A stretch of DNA of 64,000 nucleotides from Aplectana chamaeleonis (lineage: Eukaryota > Nematoda > Chromadorea > Rhabditida > Cosmocercidae). Positions 9,829 to 20,949 of the stretch are shown here, piece after piece. Within the stretch, counting starts at the first letter, position 1. The number at the start of each line of letters is the position of its first letter. The DNA lies in contig JAPDOI010000039.1 in assembly GCA_029168955.1 (NCBI GenBank), forward strand, positions 2,666,001 through 2,730,000, in the 5' to 3' direction. Position numbers and translations under genes: made by a program. The notes under the pieces are model-generated. The model saw only the letters and a list, made by a program, of their open reading frames with translations. It was not told the origin of the DNA and made no database searches.

Positions 9829-11821
9829 AAATTTCGACGCTTTCTTGTGTAGTCCATGCGATTCCGGGAAAATGTACTGAGTGCAACCGTACTAGCTTCA
9901 CCTATTGCCCTCGATCAAATTGCAAGGGAAGAAACTCATAAGATCTTTGGAAAGATACTTTTCGGCATTCTGTGTAAGCTAAGTAATCCTCACTAGGTAA
10001 ATTATCGATACGTGCTCATTAAACGTTGCCTCAAATGCTTTCAACAACATTTCAGGATTTTTAGCTTTCATTTTTTTTATTTCTTGAGATTTTTACTTTT
10101 CCGTGGTTTCGCTCCTAAGAAATAGATAGCTGATCCTCGATTGAATAGCCTGAAATGTCACAGAAGTAGCACTATTGGAGAATACAAATTAAAGGGGTTA
10201 GATAAAAGCGAAGTTTGCAGGGCTTCCTAACAACGCCGCTTCCAGCTTGATCACATAGCGATCTACGCATTTCCTTCGTGACTTTCAAGTCGAAAAAAAA
10301 AAACTGTAAAGGCCGATTAGAACAGTTAAGAAGGGCTAGTGAATTTATGCTTGAGTAATCGAGTTGAGAACGTCCTCACAGGTTAACTCACTTATTTATC
10401 CCAAGCTTGTCATTCGTCTTGACCTAGAAAACGTTCTGCCGGAAGTCTCCTCACATTGAGGCCGAAGTCAACACGAGGCAATGCCCCGTCAACATCGGAT
10501 AGCCCTTCCTGGCCTCCTCCTCAATGTTTTTCCACAAAATTAGCCGCAGATTCACACCTAACGATCAAAAGGGGTTACACCCCTTTTGATCGTGAGCTGT
10601 TTCGAAACCACGAGCTAGTATACAGAGTTGGCCTTTGTACCGTGTTGCCATGGAATTCGGTGCGACGTGGAAGGACGAGCAGAGTATATCTGCAAAAAAA
10701 ACATCCCGCTCATAAGCAGAATAGGCAGAAGTTACGCAATCTGTAGTGGGGGATTTAAGCCTTTTTCACAACCCTATGGCATATCGAATTAGTCTTCCAC
10801 TGAGCGAAGATTGGGAGGGGGTGAGATTTTAATCTCTACAATGATTGTGTAAGACTATGTAGACGCCTTTTAGTTCATAAATCGAAGAGAATGAGAGCAA
10901 TAGCAGCGGTGCCACTGAGAACAACAGAGTAAACTTGAAATAACGAGCTGTGCGTCATTGCCATAGGGCACGAAATGATGATATCAGTTGCCTTTCTAGA
11001 TAGTTGACCACTAGGATGTGCAGAGCCACAGACTCCAATTCTCAGACAAGGGCTAGAAATAATTTTTTGGATCTTGTGGCAAAGTTCACCGCCCGGTATT
11101 TCTCGTCTAGCGAGCAAAAAACAGAGAACTTGTCAACTGCCCCTTCGAAATGAAGCTCCCACCAACAACGGTCACCGTGGCAACTTCAAGACTTGACTCT
11201 AGTGAGTTCCATTTGCTCTGTTATTTTCGAAACAAAATTTCGGTCCGTAATTAAAGACAACCGCTGTTGCTGCACGCAGCTCGAAAGCCATAGTGTTGGA
11301 ACAAACTAATCGTGTCGGTGCCACTTGGACCCAGCCCGATTATCTTCGAGCTATGGTTTGTAACCTCTAGGAAGTGCATCCGCGGGCGCGGAGTCATTTT
11401 GTTGTCTCGAAAACAACCGCTCCACTTTTATGATAAAACCACCAGAAATTGACGATACGTAGTGCAGCAGCTGTTGTCCGCATTTGCAGACCGGGATTTC
11501 GCATTGAGAACATACAGTCACTTTTATCTTTGATTTTTCAAATAAGTAACTATCTGGAACTGTCACTTCTCATGTGCCGGGCTCGTAGTTCCCGGCTCAC
11601 CCCTCCCCTATATAGCTATGACCGCTTCATCAGGAACACATATTGCATTGAAAAGAAATTTATGTTGTCCATATATAAAACAGATATCTGTACACAGAAA
11701 ATAGAGACGATCGCCGCTTTTGCTTCTCTTGCGGTAGAACTCCGGTCGCTGTAGGTACGCGGAAACGCTCGAGACCTGAAAAGATACTGATTGGTCAAAA
11801 AAATTCAGAAAATGTTGAGTA
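9829..11821. other. Intergenic; no gene recognised
   Basis: Moderately AT-rich sequence with only short overlapping ORFs and no domain I recognise. The one clear structure is the hairpin at 10561-10593. Confidence 0.5.
10561..10593. repeat. Perfect 14-bp stem hairpin
   Basis: ACGATCAAAAGGGG (10561-10574) and its exact reverse complement (10580-10593) are separated by 5 bases. It looks like a bacterial terminator by chance. In this eukaryotic context it is only a cruciform or hairpin candidate. Confidence 0.75.
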
Positions 11822-12014
11822 TGGTTAGGTTCGTGGCTTGTTTCCTCGAGAAATAAACATTTAAATTTAAACTGCGGCTGCCGCTGCATTTTAAATCTCA
11901 CCTGCGGCTGATTGGTAATTAAAAGCCAGCCGCTAGTGAATTTCAAACTGATGCGCCAGCCGCGGTTTAAATTAAAATGTTTCTTCCTGAGAAAACAAGC
12001 CACGGACCTAACTA
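11822..12014. mobile_element. TA-flanked MITE with long inverted repeats
   Basis: About 60 bp at each end are inverted repeats (TGGTTAGGTTCGTGGCTTG / CAAGCCACGGACCTAACTA). TA flanks it at 11820-11821 and 12015-12016, which is consistent with a Tc1/mariner-type target. Short GCGGCTG motifs recur inside. It is 193 bp long with no coding potential. Confidence 0.75.
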
Positions 12015-12016
12015 TA

Positions 12017-13533
12017 CCATCTCAGCTGGATCCTTATCTGAGGATACGTTAAGCAGTATGGTATATGCATGAGAGTTGGGGGAAATGACATATCAATTCG
12101 TGGAGGCGCAGCACAGCTAGCGTCTTGAAGTTAGTCCAACCCGCTGCGGTCTTGAAACTAGTAAGGGTTGCTTACACGCACGACAAATTCCTTACATCAA
12201 AACTCTTGAAACTAATCCGCAGCATTTCGCCCCAGCTTTTCTCAGCAAGATAGTTTCCCAGCTCCTCTACCCATAGGTCGCAAATAAACTGATTCTCGCA
12301 GTTCCTCTGCATGCGTATGCGGAGGCTAGAGACATCGAGAGAGGTGATGGCAGATGGAGGGAGTAGTATCGCGCACGCACAACGACAGACAATGGGAAAT
12401 TCGGTTTCGTTTACAGATATATTCGACGAGAGAAAAGTTGAACGTTGGTATTGGGACGTTTTGCTGTTGGATGTCACCCCGTTTCGCACATTTGCCTATG
12501 GCAGCGGCATGCCTAAGCTCCATGCTGAACACCAAGACATGGATCACTTTTTTGTTGTGAAGAGTCTCCGTACCTATCAAAGAGGCGGGGCTCAAAACGT
12601 CTCGACCGCTCTGAGGCGTGCGATCTAGTGCAATATCAGCATGAAGTGCTGCGATATCGATGAGGCCTCTTAGAACCACGTTGTCTCGCGGACTCCGCCA
12701 CGTGCTCGGAGCAGCCGTGCCCCTGATAAGGAGAATTCTCTTCGATTACGAATTAGATTCGAAATCGTACGGTGACCGGATTATACCCCAGTGCGCGAGC
12801 AAAGACTCGTAATGTCGGCCCTCGGCAGAGCTACAACTCCTTTGGTGACGACCATTCTCAAAAGTTCACCCCCGTGAACGTTATGGGGAAGGGGGTTGGG
12901 GGATGGTGTCAGGATTCATTTTTTAGTTCGAAATTGTCGCAGCCCGTCGCATCACGTCGTGTGTTGAGTGTTGCGACACAACTTGGCTACACGCTACCTT
13001 GCAGATAACAAATTATCCTCCATTTGTATTGGTGAACCACACAAACCCATTCAATTCAGAATTTCACGCCATACCTTACGGAAAACTAGCGCACACGAGC
13101 TAAAAACCACCGTACCCTCAGATCTTTTTCTGCCTCCTAAGTCTGGCAGTGCTGTCCATGTATGTAGTCAACATGCGAACATCGATTTTTGAACCAGCTG
13201 TTCTTTAACTGACGCCAAGTCAGCTCCACGGGCGAAGCAGCAATATCCATCTAAACCGAACAAGATATAAAAATATGGCGATGTCACGAAAGAAATCTGC
13301 ACTGTTCTCTGTGCAACTAAGTAGTCCCAAAATTCAAATTCGGGTTGAGCGTATCGTTAGTTCAGCGTTAGTTCAGCGAACTATTCACTTAATTTAAATC
13401 TAACGTCGAACGGCCGTGTTTATGCGGTGGGTAGTGTTTGACGCAAACACGCAGATCCTAGCAGCGGGCAGAATGCGTTAATCCTTCGGGGCGCGACAAC
13501 TCGCCATAAATTACACCTCGTTCGCGCTCAGGC
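12017..13533. other. Intergenic; no gene recognised
   Basis: Several overlapping ORFs of 70-117 codons lie on both strands at 12170-12680. None shows a recognisable domain, and opposite-strand overlap argues against them. No repeat copy elsewhere in the window was noticed. Confidence 0.45.
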
Positions 13534-13535
13534 TA

Positions 13536-13804
13536 CTGTGCTTCTCTGGGCCGAATTCCGGTCCGCAACTGCGTCTCGACACGCTTTGCGGGCGCACGCG
13601 CTCGAGTTTACAGCGCCAAGGCCGAGTCGATGGGGCTTTTTGTTAGTTTTTTCCAATTTTTTTCAAGTTTCCAGTTTTCAAAACCCACCTAGAGTCAACA
13701 GATCGGCGGCTGCCGCGCTGGAAGCTCTCCCGACACGGGTGCGTGCGGCCGCAAAGCGTGTAGAGACGCAATTGCGAACCGGAATTCGGCCCAGAGAAGC
13801 ACAG
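13536..13804. mobile_element. TA-flanked MITE, copy 1
   Basis: This 269-bp element has terminal inverted repeats starting CTGTGCTTCTCTGGGCC. Inverted identity extends through GGTCCGCAACTGCGTCTC. TA dinucleotides at 13534-13535 and 13805-13806 are the likely target duplication. A second copy lies at 34124-34413. Confidence 0.82.
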
Positions 13805-13806
13805 TA

Positions 13807-14242
13807 CGCTTATTGGGACAGGACATCCCATTGCAGTATAGTGGCACAGTAGTTGTGTCACAGTCTCGATCACATATCAGGGGAAAGAAACAATGTCGAC
13901 GTTACTGATTAGGAATGAAAACATACCAGCATGACCATTAGTAGTTCAGTCTTCTTGTGTGTCAGACAGGCATCATAACAGTGCCAAAGACGATGTTATG
14001 GCAACGGTGTTGGGATGGTGTCAGCCCGCAGGGGGGAAGCGATCTGAAGTGCATAAAATAAAATTACAAAGCTTAATGAACCCAATTCGTCAGCATTCTC
14101 ACAGCTTTCTGTTACAACTGATTATGTGCGTTTCAAGTGGAATTCGCGCAAGCCAAAACACCAATCGAACAATTTTAATGTTGTTCCAAACGAGACTGGA
14201 CGCAACCGAGACAAAACCGGATAATATTCAGACTTAAGACTC
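13807..14242. other. Intergenic; no gene recognised
   Basis: Nothing supported beyond chance ORFs. Confidence 0.45.
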
Positions 14243-14250
14243 CTTCACAC

Positions 14251-14362
14251 TTGCCCGACCGACGTCGGACGACTCGCTATCAAATGTGCAATATCTATCT
14301 ACACTATCCACCTTATCTATCTTATCAAGTTTGATAACGAGTCGTCCGACGTCGGCCGGCAA
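14251..14362. repeat. Short inverted-repeat element
   Basis: Arms of about 35 bp (14251-14286 and 14330-14362) pair nearly perfectly around GACGTCGGACGACTCG. Weaker pairing extends outwards to about 14243 and 14372. It is probably a tiny MITE; target duplication not resolved. Confidence 0.7.
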
Positions 14363-14581
14363 ACTATGAAAGGGGCCTTGGGTAAACGATTTCGCTCAAA
14401 CGTTTTCCTACACTGGATTTGGAATCCTGCATCTTACAACGAAACAACCTTTCAAAAAATTTTCGGAAAAAATTTGATTTGACATGTTCCGGGCCAAATC
14501 AGACTTCGTAACCCAGACATTCTTTGCATTCTCAGCCAGTCGAAGTACGGCATATCGGACTCATTATATGATAACCTCCTT

Positions 14582-14738
14582 GGTTGCGTTCCAAGAATGT
14601 TCCCACGATTCCGTGGGAGGACAAATAGCTTTTCTACGGACAAATTTGCTTCCCATGGCTACGAATCATACTTCCACGAGGCCGTGGTTACGTTTCCATG
14701 GAAGCCTTTCGCCATGGGAACATTCTAGGAACGCACCC
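14582..14738. mobile_element. Small TIR element (GGKTGCGTTCC ends)
   Basis: The ends GGTTGCGTTCCAAGAATG and the complement of GGGTGCGTTCCTAGAATG form inverted repeats of about 24 bp around a 157-bp body. A GGGTGCGTTCC-type end is seen in hAT and Harbinger MITEs. The flanks do not give a clean duplication, so the superfamily is left open. Confidence 0.65.
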
Positions 14739-14824
14739 TTATCGCTGCTATATTTTCCCATGACCGACCGCTCCGCCGGTTCTCTGCCAGGACTCATCTG
14801 AGCAAGCTTGAGGCCTCAGTCATA

Positions 14825-15300
14825 AGCCTAGTTTTGACTGCAGGTGGTCGCTGCGGCCATGCGAGGGGCAACTGTTCCTTTCTCATCGCGCGTAATAGAA
14901 AGCCGCTCCAATTGCGATCGCTTCGTGCCAAACGTCCTACATCGCTGGGTCGCGGCGACGAAATCCTATGTTTGACTGCATCGCTGCTTGAAGAGCGATT
15001 CTCAATGGTCGCTGACCATCGCTCCATCGCGGCCAAAATGGCAGCGATGGAGCGATTGCCATCGAATGACACGTTTCGTCTAGTAAACGTTGACTCTTTC
15101 ACATGACAAGATCAGTGTTTTCGAGTCGAAACGCGTTATTGATGAATACCAGACATTAATTCCACTAATTGATTGAATTTCTTCTATCATCCGTGGGCCT
15201 AATCACTATGAACAGAATCGCTGCCGCTGCTACATCGCTGCAGCAGCGGGTGCAAAATCGCTGCGATGATCAACAGCAGCGATGCAGTCAAAACTAGGCT
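14825..15300. mobile_element. 476-bp TIR element with ATA flanks
   Basis: AGCCTAGTTTTGACTGCA at the left end is matched exactly, inverted, at the right end (TGCAGTCAAAACTAGGCT). Both sides are followed by ATA (14822-14824 and 15301-15303), a possible 3-bp target duplication. The interior is rich in variants of GCATCGCTGC in both orientations. It is non-autonomous. Confidence 0.78.
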
Positions 15301-15303
15301 ATA

Positions 15304-15880
15304 GTTGGCCGATCGGTGTAGCCAGCCCGGTCGATAATCACGAATGACATGAGTGACTATGCCAATTTGACACTTGATGCTTCTTGGAAAGCGGCCTTTG
15401 TCATGCTCTGTTATCATTAGGCATCAAATTCACCTTTAGCGCCATCACGGAACTCAGGCCCTCGAGGGGGGGCGAGCCTCGTTCGTTCTCGCTCAGGGGG
15501 GGCAGCCTTGAACCGTAATTGTGGGCGGAGCCATGAGAGGGACGGCGCTCCGACCACCGTTGAGCCAGCCCTCAGCGCCGCGTCGCGTGTTTTGCTACTG
15601 GGGCAGTTTTCCGCCGTGGAGCGCACAATCTCAATGGCGCTGTGGATTCAAAGTTTTCAAACATTAATATCATATCTCAGGTACTCAGGGCGACGGCCGG
15701 CGAACCTCTATGCCAAAAACGACGGCCGGCGCCCCACATTTCGAGGGTGCCGGCCAGCGGCGAACCATGCTGCATGCGACGCACATGCAGCGCGGATATT
15801 GGCTCGCCCGCGAACCACAAAACACGCCACGCCATCTTCAATTCCGCCGGTTGGGAGGACAATTGGCAATGATCACGACT
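15304..15880. other. GC-rich intergenic block; no gene recognised
   Basis: Several overlapping ORFs (15417-15922) exist because GC is high and stops are rare. They occupy all frames and show no domain. GCCGGC and GACGGCCGGCG motifs repeat at 15690-15760. Confidence 0.45.
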
Positions 15881-16200
15881 GATCACGGCGTAACGTGTTT
15901 ATCACGTGCACAGCCGGTATAAAAGGCGCCTCATCTCACTCAAGTCTTCATTCGGCATTCTAATGCCGGCCCTGGAAGGTGACTTTCAGTCACTCTCCGA
16001 AGGCCAGCAAATTTTTGATCGCCGAGGGGATAGGGGTATCTCCACGGCTGGGGGGCGGGGCGGTTTTCGCCGTGATCCGCGGGGAGGGTGGCTCCTCACC
16101 GCAGACCCCGGCAAAGGCTACGCCGTTGTCCGGACCGAGGCGGGGTGGCCCGCTCAGGGTTGGTCCCGTAGCGAAAGAAAGTGCGAGGCGCCAGCCTCAT
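15881..16200 (+). repeat. TATA/leader module, copy 1
   Basis: A candidate core promoter, TATAAAA (15918-15924), lies in GCCGGTATAAAAGGCGCC. It is followed by CATCTCACTCAAGTC, a hairpin CGGCAT-TCTA-ATGCCG-like block (about 15952-15970), and a CTGG...CCAG stem enclosing GTGAC...GTCAC. The same order recurs at 16592-16850, and more loosely after 34563. It resembles the promoter and 5' leader of a retroelement; none of the usual retroelement proteins is present. Confidence 0.6.
15918..15924 (+). promoter_or_regulatory. TATA box of leader module 1
   Basis: TATAAAA in a conserved GCCGGTATAAA context shared with 16634-16640. The expected start, about 30 bp downstream, falls in the conserved TTCGGCATTC segment. 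Confidence 0.5.
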
Positions 16201-16410
16201 TCTCCAGAAAAATTACATGTGGGGTGACCCGCGTTGTCACTGCGGGGTGACCCGCTCAGTAATGGTCCTGCAGCGAAGAGAGGCAAGGGGCGCCGGCCCT
16301 GTCCCACCAGGATGCCAGCCCTGACAAGGAAGGAAGGCTGGCGTACTGGTGGAAGTGGGGCTCGCCCTCCTCGAGTATCTGAGAAGGTTATCCACGCAAA
16401 GGATGAAATT

Positions 16411-16536
16411 GCTGAGCGGTTGGATATCAGTCAGCGGAAAAAGTGAAAATACCGCCAGCGCTAACATGTTAATGCATATCAGTTATTGAGCCGCTGGATA
16501 TCACTCAGCGCAAAAGGTGAAATTACCGTCAGTGCT
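16411..16536. repeat. Imperfect tandem duplication in the module spacer
   Basis: Two units of about 55 bp, offset by about 83 bp, share GGATATCASTCAGCG and GTGAAAWTACCG text. They sit between the two TATA/leader modules. Confidence 0.6.
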
Positions 16537-16591
16537 GCCTTCTCAGAAGTTTCTAAACAAGTGAAAACATCTCGTTAAAAACAGGATAAAA

Positions 16592-16880
16592 CGATTGATA
16601 ACGTCTCAATGTGTTTACCACGAGCACAGCCGGTATAAATGCCGCCTCATCTCACTCGAGTCCTCATTCGGCATTCTGATGCCGGCCCTGGAAGGTGACT
16701 ACGGGTCACTCTCCGGAGGCCAGCATAATTTTGGCTGCTGGGAGGATACAGTGGGTATCCTCACCGCGGGGGGGACGAGTTACGCCACGGTCCGCAGAGG
16801 GTGGCTCCTCACCGCAGACCTCGGTGAAGATTACGCCCATGTTGCGGACAAGACGGGGCTTTCTGTGCTGTGGACCTTTA
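16592..16880 (+). repeat. TATA/leader module, copy 2
   Basis: This direct repeat of 15881-16200 carries TATAAAT at 16634-16640, the same CGGCAT...ATGCCG hairpin and the same CTGG/CCAG stem. Loop bases differ while stem pairing is kept. Similarity to copy 1 fades near 16880. Confidence 0.62.
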
Positions 16881-16889
16881 AATTCGTGA

Positions 16890-17035
16890 AACTTTCGAGG
16901 TAAACTCACCGATTTTTAGAGGTAAATTCACATAATTTTCGCAGTAAATTTAACCCTTTCTCGCTGCAAGCTCACCCCATTTTCACGGGATATTCACCCT
17001 ATTCTCACCTATCCTAGCGGCAAATTCACCCTTAC
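16890..17035. repeat. Degenerate short tandem array (GGTAAATTCACC-like)
   Basis: GAGGTAAACTCACC, GAGGTAAATTCAC, CAGTAAATTTAACC, GCAAGCTCACC and GCAAATTCACC recur about every 25-30 bp. Confidence 0.55.
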
Positions 17036-17805
17036 AATGAATTCAACGCGGCAAATCAACACTTCACGCCGTCTTGTACATGAGCATCAAGTCTCTTTTG
17101 CTAAGCATCAAGTCTCGAATTGGCAGAGGTGGGGGTGGAAAAAACACCCGACGTGGATGACCCGACCGATGTTCACATGGTATAAGGTAATTATGTGGAA
17201 CGATATCCATGATATCGTTGCACATAATTCATACATATTGACCGCGTCAGCTACAGCTGGCCACACGAGGTGTTTTTTGCAACCTCCATCGTCCAGGTTT
17301 TTCATACGTATCTACAGGGCTGGCAGCGGCGTTTTTTTAACCAATTCTTACAGGGGCCTGACTTTAAATTCAATCAGCTGGATCGACCGAGCATATATTT
17401 TTGCAATACTCCACTTTTTAGTGGTAGAATGTTTTTCGCCGAAACTACAGATAGGAAGATTATTTGAATGCTATCGCAGAATGGGGTGTGGTGTCACACT
17501 TGGCTACGCCCAAACTTCAAAGCCACCGTACAATTTGGAATCGCACAAAAAGCAACCCGGATTACCCCCCCCCATTGAAACCAGGAGAGTCGTTGCGGCG
17601 CGTGAGTCGCGAGGCAACGTGTGATACTAGAAAAACCACCATTATTTGAAGTGCTGAACACGAATATGAAGTTTTTAAAAACTTGTTCTCGTTATACTGC
17701 GGTGGTTTACGCTGCTCAAACCGTAAAGGGTCGATGTTCCAGACTTAGCAAATACTCTTGCAGAGGGATTTTCTAATGGCGCAGTCTAACCTCCGAATCA
17801 TTTTC
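17036..17805. other. Intergenic with a degraded MITE copy
   Basis: The ORF at 17037-17624 (195 codons) shows no domain. Its last part (about 17466-17620) overlaps a decayed copy of the GTGCTATC-family MITE (TGCTATCGCAGAATGGGG, ACACTTGGCTACGCC, a C-run). I do not call it a gene. Confidence 0.45.
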
Positions 17806-18000
17806 GATGATATCGCAACGAGGTGGGCCACTATGATGTGCTGCAGTTGCCTACGCCCATTTTACCGTGCCGCAGCGCAATTTGAGCAACTACCCGGGGT
17901 CACCCTCACCTTTCAAAGCCAGGAGTCGTTGCTGCACGAAAAAATGGGCGTGGCCAAGTGCGATACCACGATGCAGCCCCCCCCTCGCTGCGATAGCACC
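17806..18000. mobile_element. GTGCTATC-family MITE with TCATTTTC duplication
   Basis: The left end (TGATATCGCAACGAGG) and right end (CCTCGCTGCGATAGCACC) are inverted. An 8-bp direct repeat, TCATTTTC, flanks it on both sides (17797-17804 region and 18001-18008). An 8-9-bp duplication would fit a Mutator-like origin. It sits at the 3' side of the minus-strand LINE, so the last 25 or so codons of the LINE-derived frame are MITE sequence. Relatives lie at 36740-36963 and 37161-37352. Confidence 0.7.
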
Positions 18001-18009
18001 TCATTTTCT

Positions 18010-19829
18010 AGTTCCACTGCTCGCCTTATTGAGAATTTGGCACTGATCTCAATTGGGTCTTCATAATTGCCTATAACACACCAAAACGGGTATGACCCTC
18101 TAAAACAGCCTAAAATTGAGTGGCGCAAGTATGATGCACAAGTTGTGCAAGGCCTGTATTTCAGGACGTACGCCACGGATTTGCGGGGCAAACCAAAATG
18201 AAGAGAGAAGCTCAGGGTTGAGGGAGAAGCGAGGTTGTTGATCAAAAACCAACGCGCTCTTTCCTCTTCTTTGCAGCCGCAGAAGGGTTTTTGACATAGG
18301 TTCAAGAAACGGGCGACCGAAGTTGGATTCAACCACAAATCTATTGTCGTCATTGAGGTGGGCCTCTTCGGACAGTCGAATAGATGAGCTGTAGTGTGGT
18401 CAGGGTTACCACAATCCGGACACTCGTCAGGCTTACTGCTGTCGATCCTATGCAAGTATGACATCAGCAGAGGGGAATGCCCACAGCGCAACGAGGCGAG
18501 GGAACATCTAGCCCGCCTACCGAGTTCCATCTCGGTGTTGCTGACTTCAGGTGGTGCGATCCCCAATATGGGGTTCACAGCCACCCTACCTACTCAAGTG
18601 ATCCCTGACGAAACGGGTGTGCTCCGCACGTAAAAGACGAAGACGATCTAATTGGGAGTCCGTCCATCTTTGTATATTGACTTTCTCGGGAGCATCCGCA
18701 AAAGGCCTTCTGATATCTCTCTCTCTCACAGCATTCATAATCCTTCTTAATGGGTGATCAGGCTGCTTGACGATATTAATAACCAGTTGCTGCGCATGGA
18801 GTTGACAGTGATTTTTAACAGGCAGAATATGGGCTTCAGCATGAAGATGCTCCATTGGAGTGCTCTTTTCACACCCAGTGGCAATCCGAAGAGCACCATT
18901 TTGAACTCGCTGCATCTTTGTCCACGATGAATCCGATACTATGTGTTGCCATACCGGTGCTGCATACTCCAACGCTGGCTGCAAAATTGCCTTGTACGTG
19001 ATCAGGATCGTCTCCTTACTGCTTCCCCACGACGTACCTCCCAGAGCTCGTAAGACGTTGAGCTTAGCTCTCATTGTAGCCTGTTTCTGCTCAGGGTTTT
19101 ATGGAACCTCAGCGAAGGATCCAATACTAGACCAAGCAGCTTCGGGAAACGTGCGGCAGGCAGACGAGCGTCTTCCCAGTTCACAACGGGGTGAGCACAG
19201 TGTTCCTTAGGGTCAGTGGAGAAAACAGACACAGATGATTTAGCGGCAGAGACAGTGAGCATCATATCATCGAGAAAGCTCTTCAGGACGACGAGGTAGC
19301 TATTGATCTTGCGTGCAGCTACATTAATGTCTCTGTCCCGGCACAAGATGGTGATGTCATCCGCGTACGCAACGACTTTAATGTCACTTGGGGGGACGGG
19401 CAAATCTTCAAGGTAAAGACTGAACAGAGCAGGCGATATGACTCCTACTTGAGGGACACCGGCAGCGATCGGGACGCTATTAGAGATATGTACCTGGAAC
19501 AGCACTTTTGCTCGGCGCCCTTTGATGAGTGCGGTTATCCATCGTTTCTGCCAAGGCGGGATGGTGGACCTCGAAAGCTTCTCAGAAAGTATGCCCAAGT
19601 TGACAGAATCAAAAGCTTTCGTGAGGTCCAGGGCTACACCAACACTGCGTTGAGGTTTATAGGCGTTGAAGCCATCCAAAACATAGCTCACAATCTCCAG
19701 CAGCGCCGTGGTGGTAGAATGTAAATCCAACGCGCTCCCAGACACTATTGAGCTCCAAAGGTCGTCGAAGAATATGTGTCGAAACGACTTTTTGCAGTGG
19801 GCGTGACACATTGGCTTCTTTCTATACAT
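18010..19829 (-). pseudogene. Jockey/CR1-like LINE reverse transcriptase, 5'-truncated and frameshifted
   Basis: Three minus-strand frames form one decayed RT. The first (19829-19071) has STTTALLE, ALDLTKAFDSV, AGVPQVGVISPALFSLY and the catalytic YADD (19356-19367). The next (19074-18586) holds the thumb region with AILQPALEYAAPVW. The last (18584 downwards) has RCGHSPL and a zinc-finger-like Cys/His cluster, CPDCGNPDHTTAHLFDC (C-x2-C-x4-H-x3-H-x3-C). One-base shifts separate them, near 19075-19090 and 18585-18590. The endonuclease and the N-terminal half of the RT are missing, which is typical 5' truncation. Upstream sequence (19805-19920) is a degraded family C element, so the LINE joins it abruptly. 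Clade within the Jockey/CR1-like LINEs is unresolved. It is not functional. Confidence 0.85.
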
Positions 19830-19920
19830 CGCTACTTCGGAGGAATTGAGAACCCGCTGTTAACAGGAGTCATCCAGATAGGGCCTACTTCATAATTTGA
19901 TGGAGAATTTGAGTAATGCT
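19805..19920 (-). repeat. Degraded family C fragment at the LINE 5' junction
   Basis: Read on the minus strand, TCTCAATTCCTCCGAAGTAG and neighbouring words match the interior of family C (TCAATTCCTCCGAATAAGCG in the intact copies). Likewise GGGCCTACTTCATAATT matches the C terminus region. Confidence 0.5.
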
Positions 19921-20725
19921 CCGATAAAATTGGAGACTTTCACAAGACTACTGTATGCCTATCGTGATCTTCCATCAAGCCGGAAATGAGCCTCATTTTC
20001 GTATTCAGCACCACAAATAACCCCCCTGCGCGAAGTTTGGCCCAATATAAATTGCGACATGCGAAGTCCCTATAGTGGTATAGTGCCTGAAATTTTGATC
20101 TGAATAAGAAGTAATTCACACACCATTTCCACTGTGAATGCGACGTCTTCTTGACTATGCCCATCAAAATCGTCCTTTCGGTCCTTCGCATGGCTGCGGT
20201 GCGTGCAAATCTTCCGCGTGGGTAAGCGGTGCCGCAACCTCAACACAACGCACAACCTGAAATGATTTATCTAATAATAATTTTGAAAAAATTGAAGATA
20301 GTCTGCCACAAGCAAAAGTTGAAACAAATGAAAAATTAACGAATAGTACATCGACATACGTTGTTCAAGATAAACTGAATAAGTCATAAGCACAAGGAGT
20401 TCAACACGTTTGACATGAAACTGTGAACCTGTCGAAATATCTAATTCAATTTTTTCTGCAAAAACCATCAAAGCATTTATTCCGCCAGTTTTCGTCTCAA
20501 CCCCCCAGTTTACAGAAATGACCTATTTGGTTGAACAAGAGTTCGGACTGCTCGCAAAAGTTTACGAATGGAATATACATAAATGTTTTCAATTCAAATA
20601 GAATCAGTAACAACATATGAAGAACGAAAACACGATAAAACGGAGCAGAATGCACAAAAATGACAGAAAAAAACAGCTGGCAAAAATAACTCTGTACGTG
20701 CCACCAGAAGACAAATACGCCGCGC
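19921..20725. other. AT-rich intergenic; no gene recognised
   Basis: Only short ORFs on the minus strand, without recognisable domains. Confidence 0.5.
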
Positions 20726-20729
20726 TTAG

Positions 20730-20945
20730 CGCGGCTTCGTAAGCAGGTATTATCGTAGGATTTTATTATGTGGACAAGTCTTCCTGAGAGTGGGCTGAGC
20801 GCAGCACTGGGTCGACTGCAGCACTCAAATTTCACCTATTTCCAGCCACTTTTTCGCAGCCGTTTCTTCACTACTGTGAATGAATGGACCCAAAGCACAG
20901 GATTATGCTGAAAGCCCGAAAATTTTATGATCGCGAACACTGCCT
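20730..20945. repeat. Family I right-end copy
   Basis: GTGGGCTGARCGCAGCACTG, GTCGACTGCAGCAC and the terminal ATCGCGAACACTGCCT match 38139-38316. TTAA (20946-20949) follows and is shared with the family B copy. The left end was not found. Confidence 0.65.
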
Positions 20946-20949
20946 TTAA

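Noticed and set aside
10561..10593. Rho-independent-terminator-like hairpin
   Set aside because: The window is eukaryotic; the hairpin lacks a gene context and is listed only as a repeat.
15417..16250. Many overlapping GC-rich ORFs
   Set aside because: Open in nearly all frames because of composition and tandem duplication; no domain.
15881..16880. LTR pair of a small LTR retrotransposon
   Set aside because: The two modules lack TG...CA ends, a clear target duplication, a primer-binding site and a polypurine tract; kept as repeated promoter/leader modules.
17037..17624. 195-codon ORF
   Set aside because: No domain; its 3' third is a decayed MITE copy and the frame is not conserved elsewhere.
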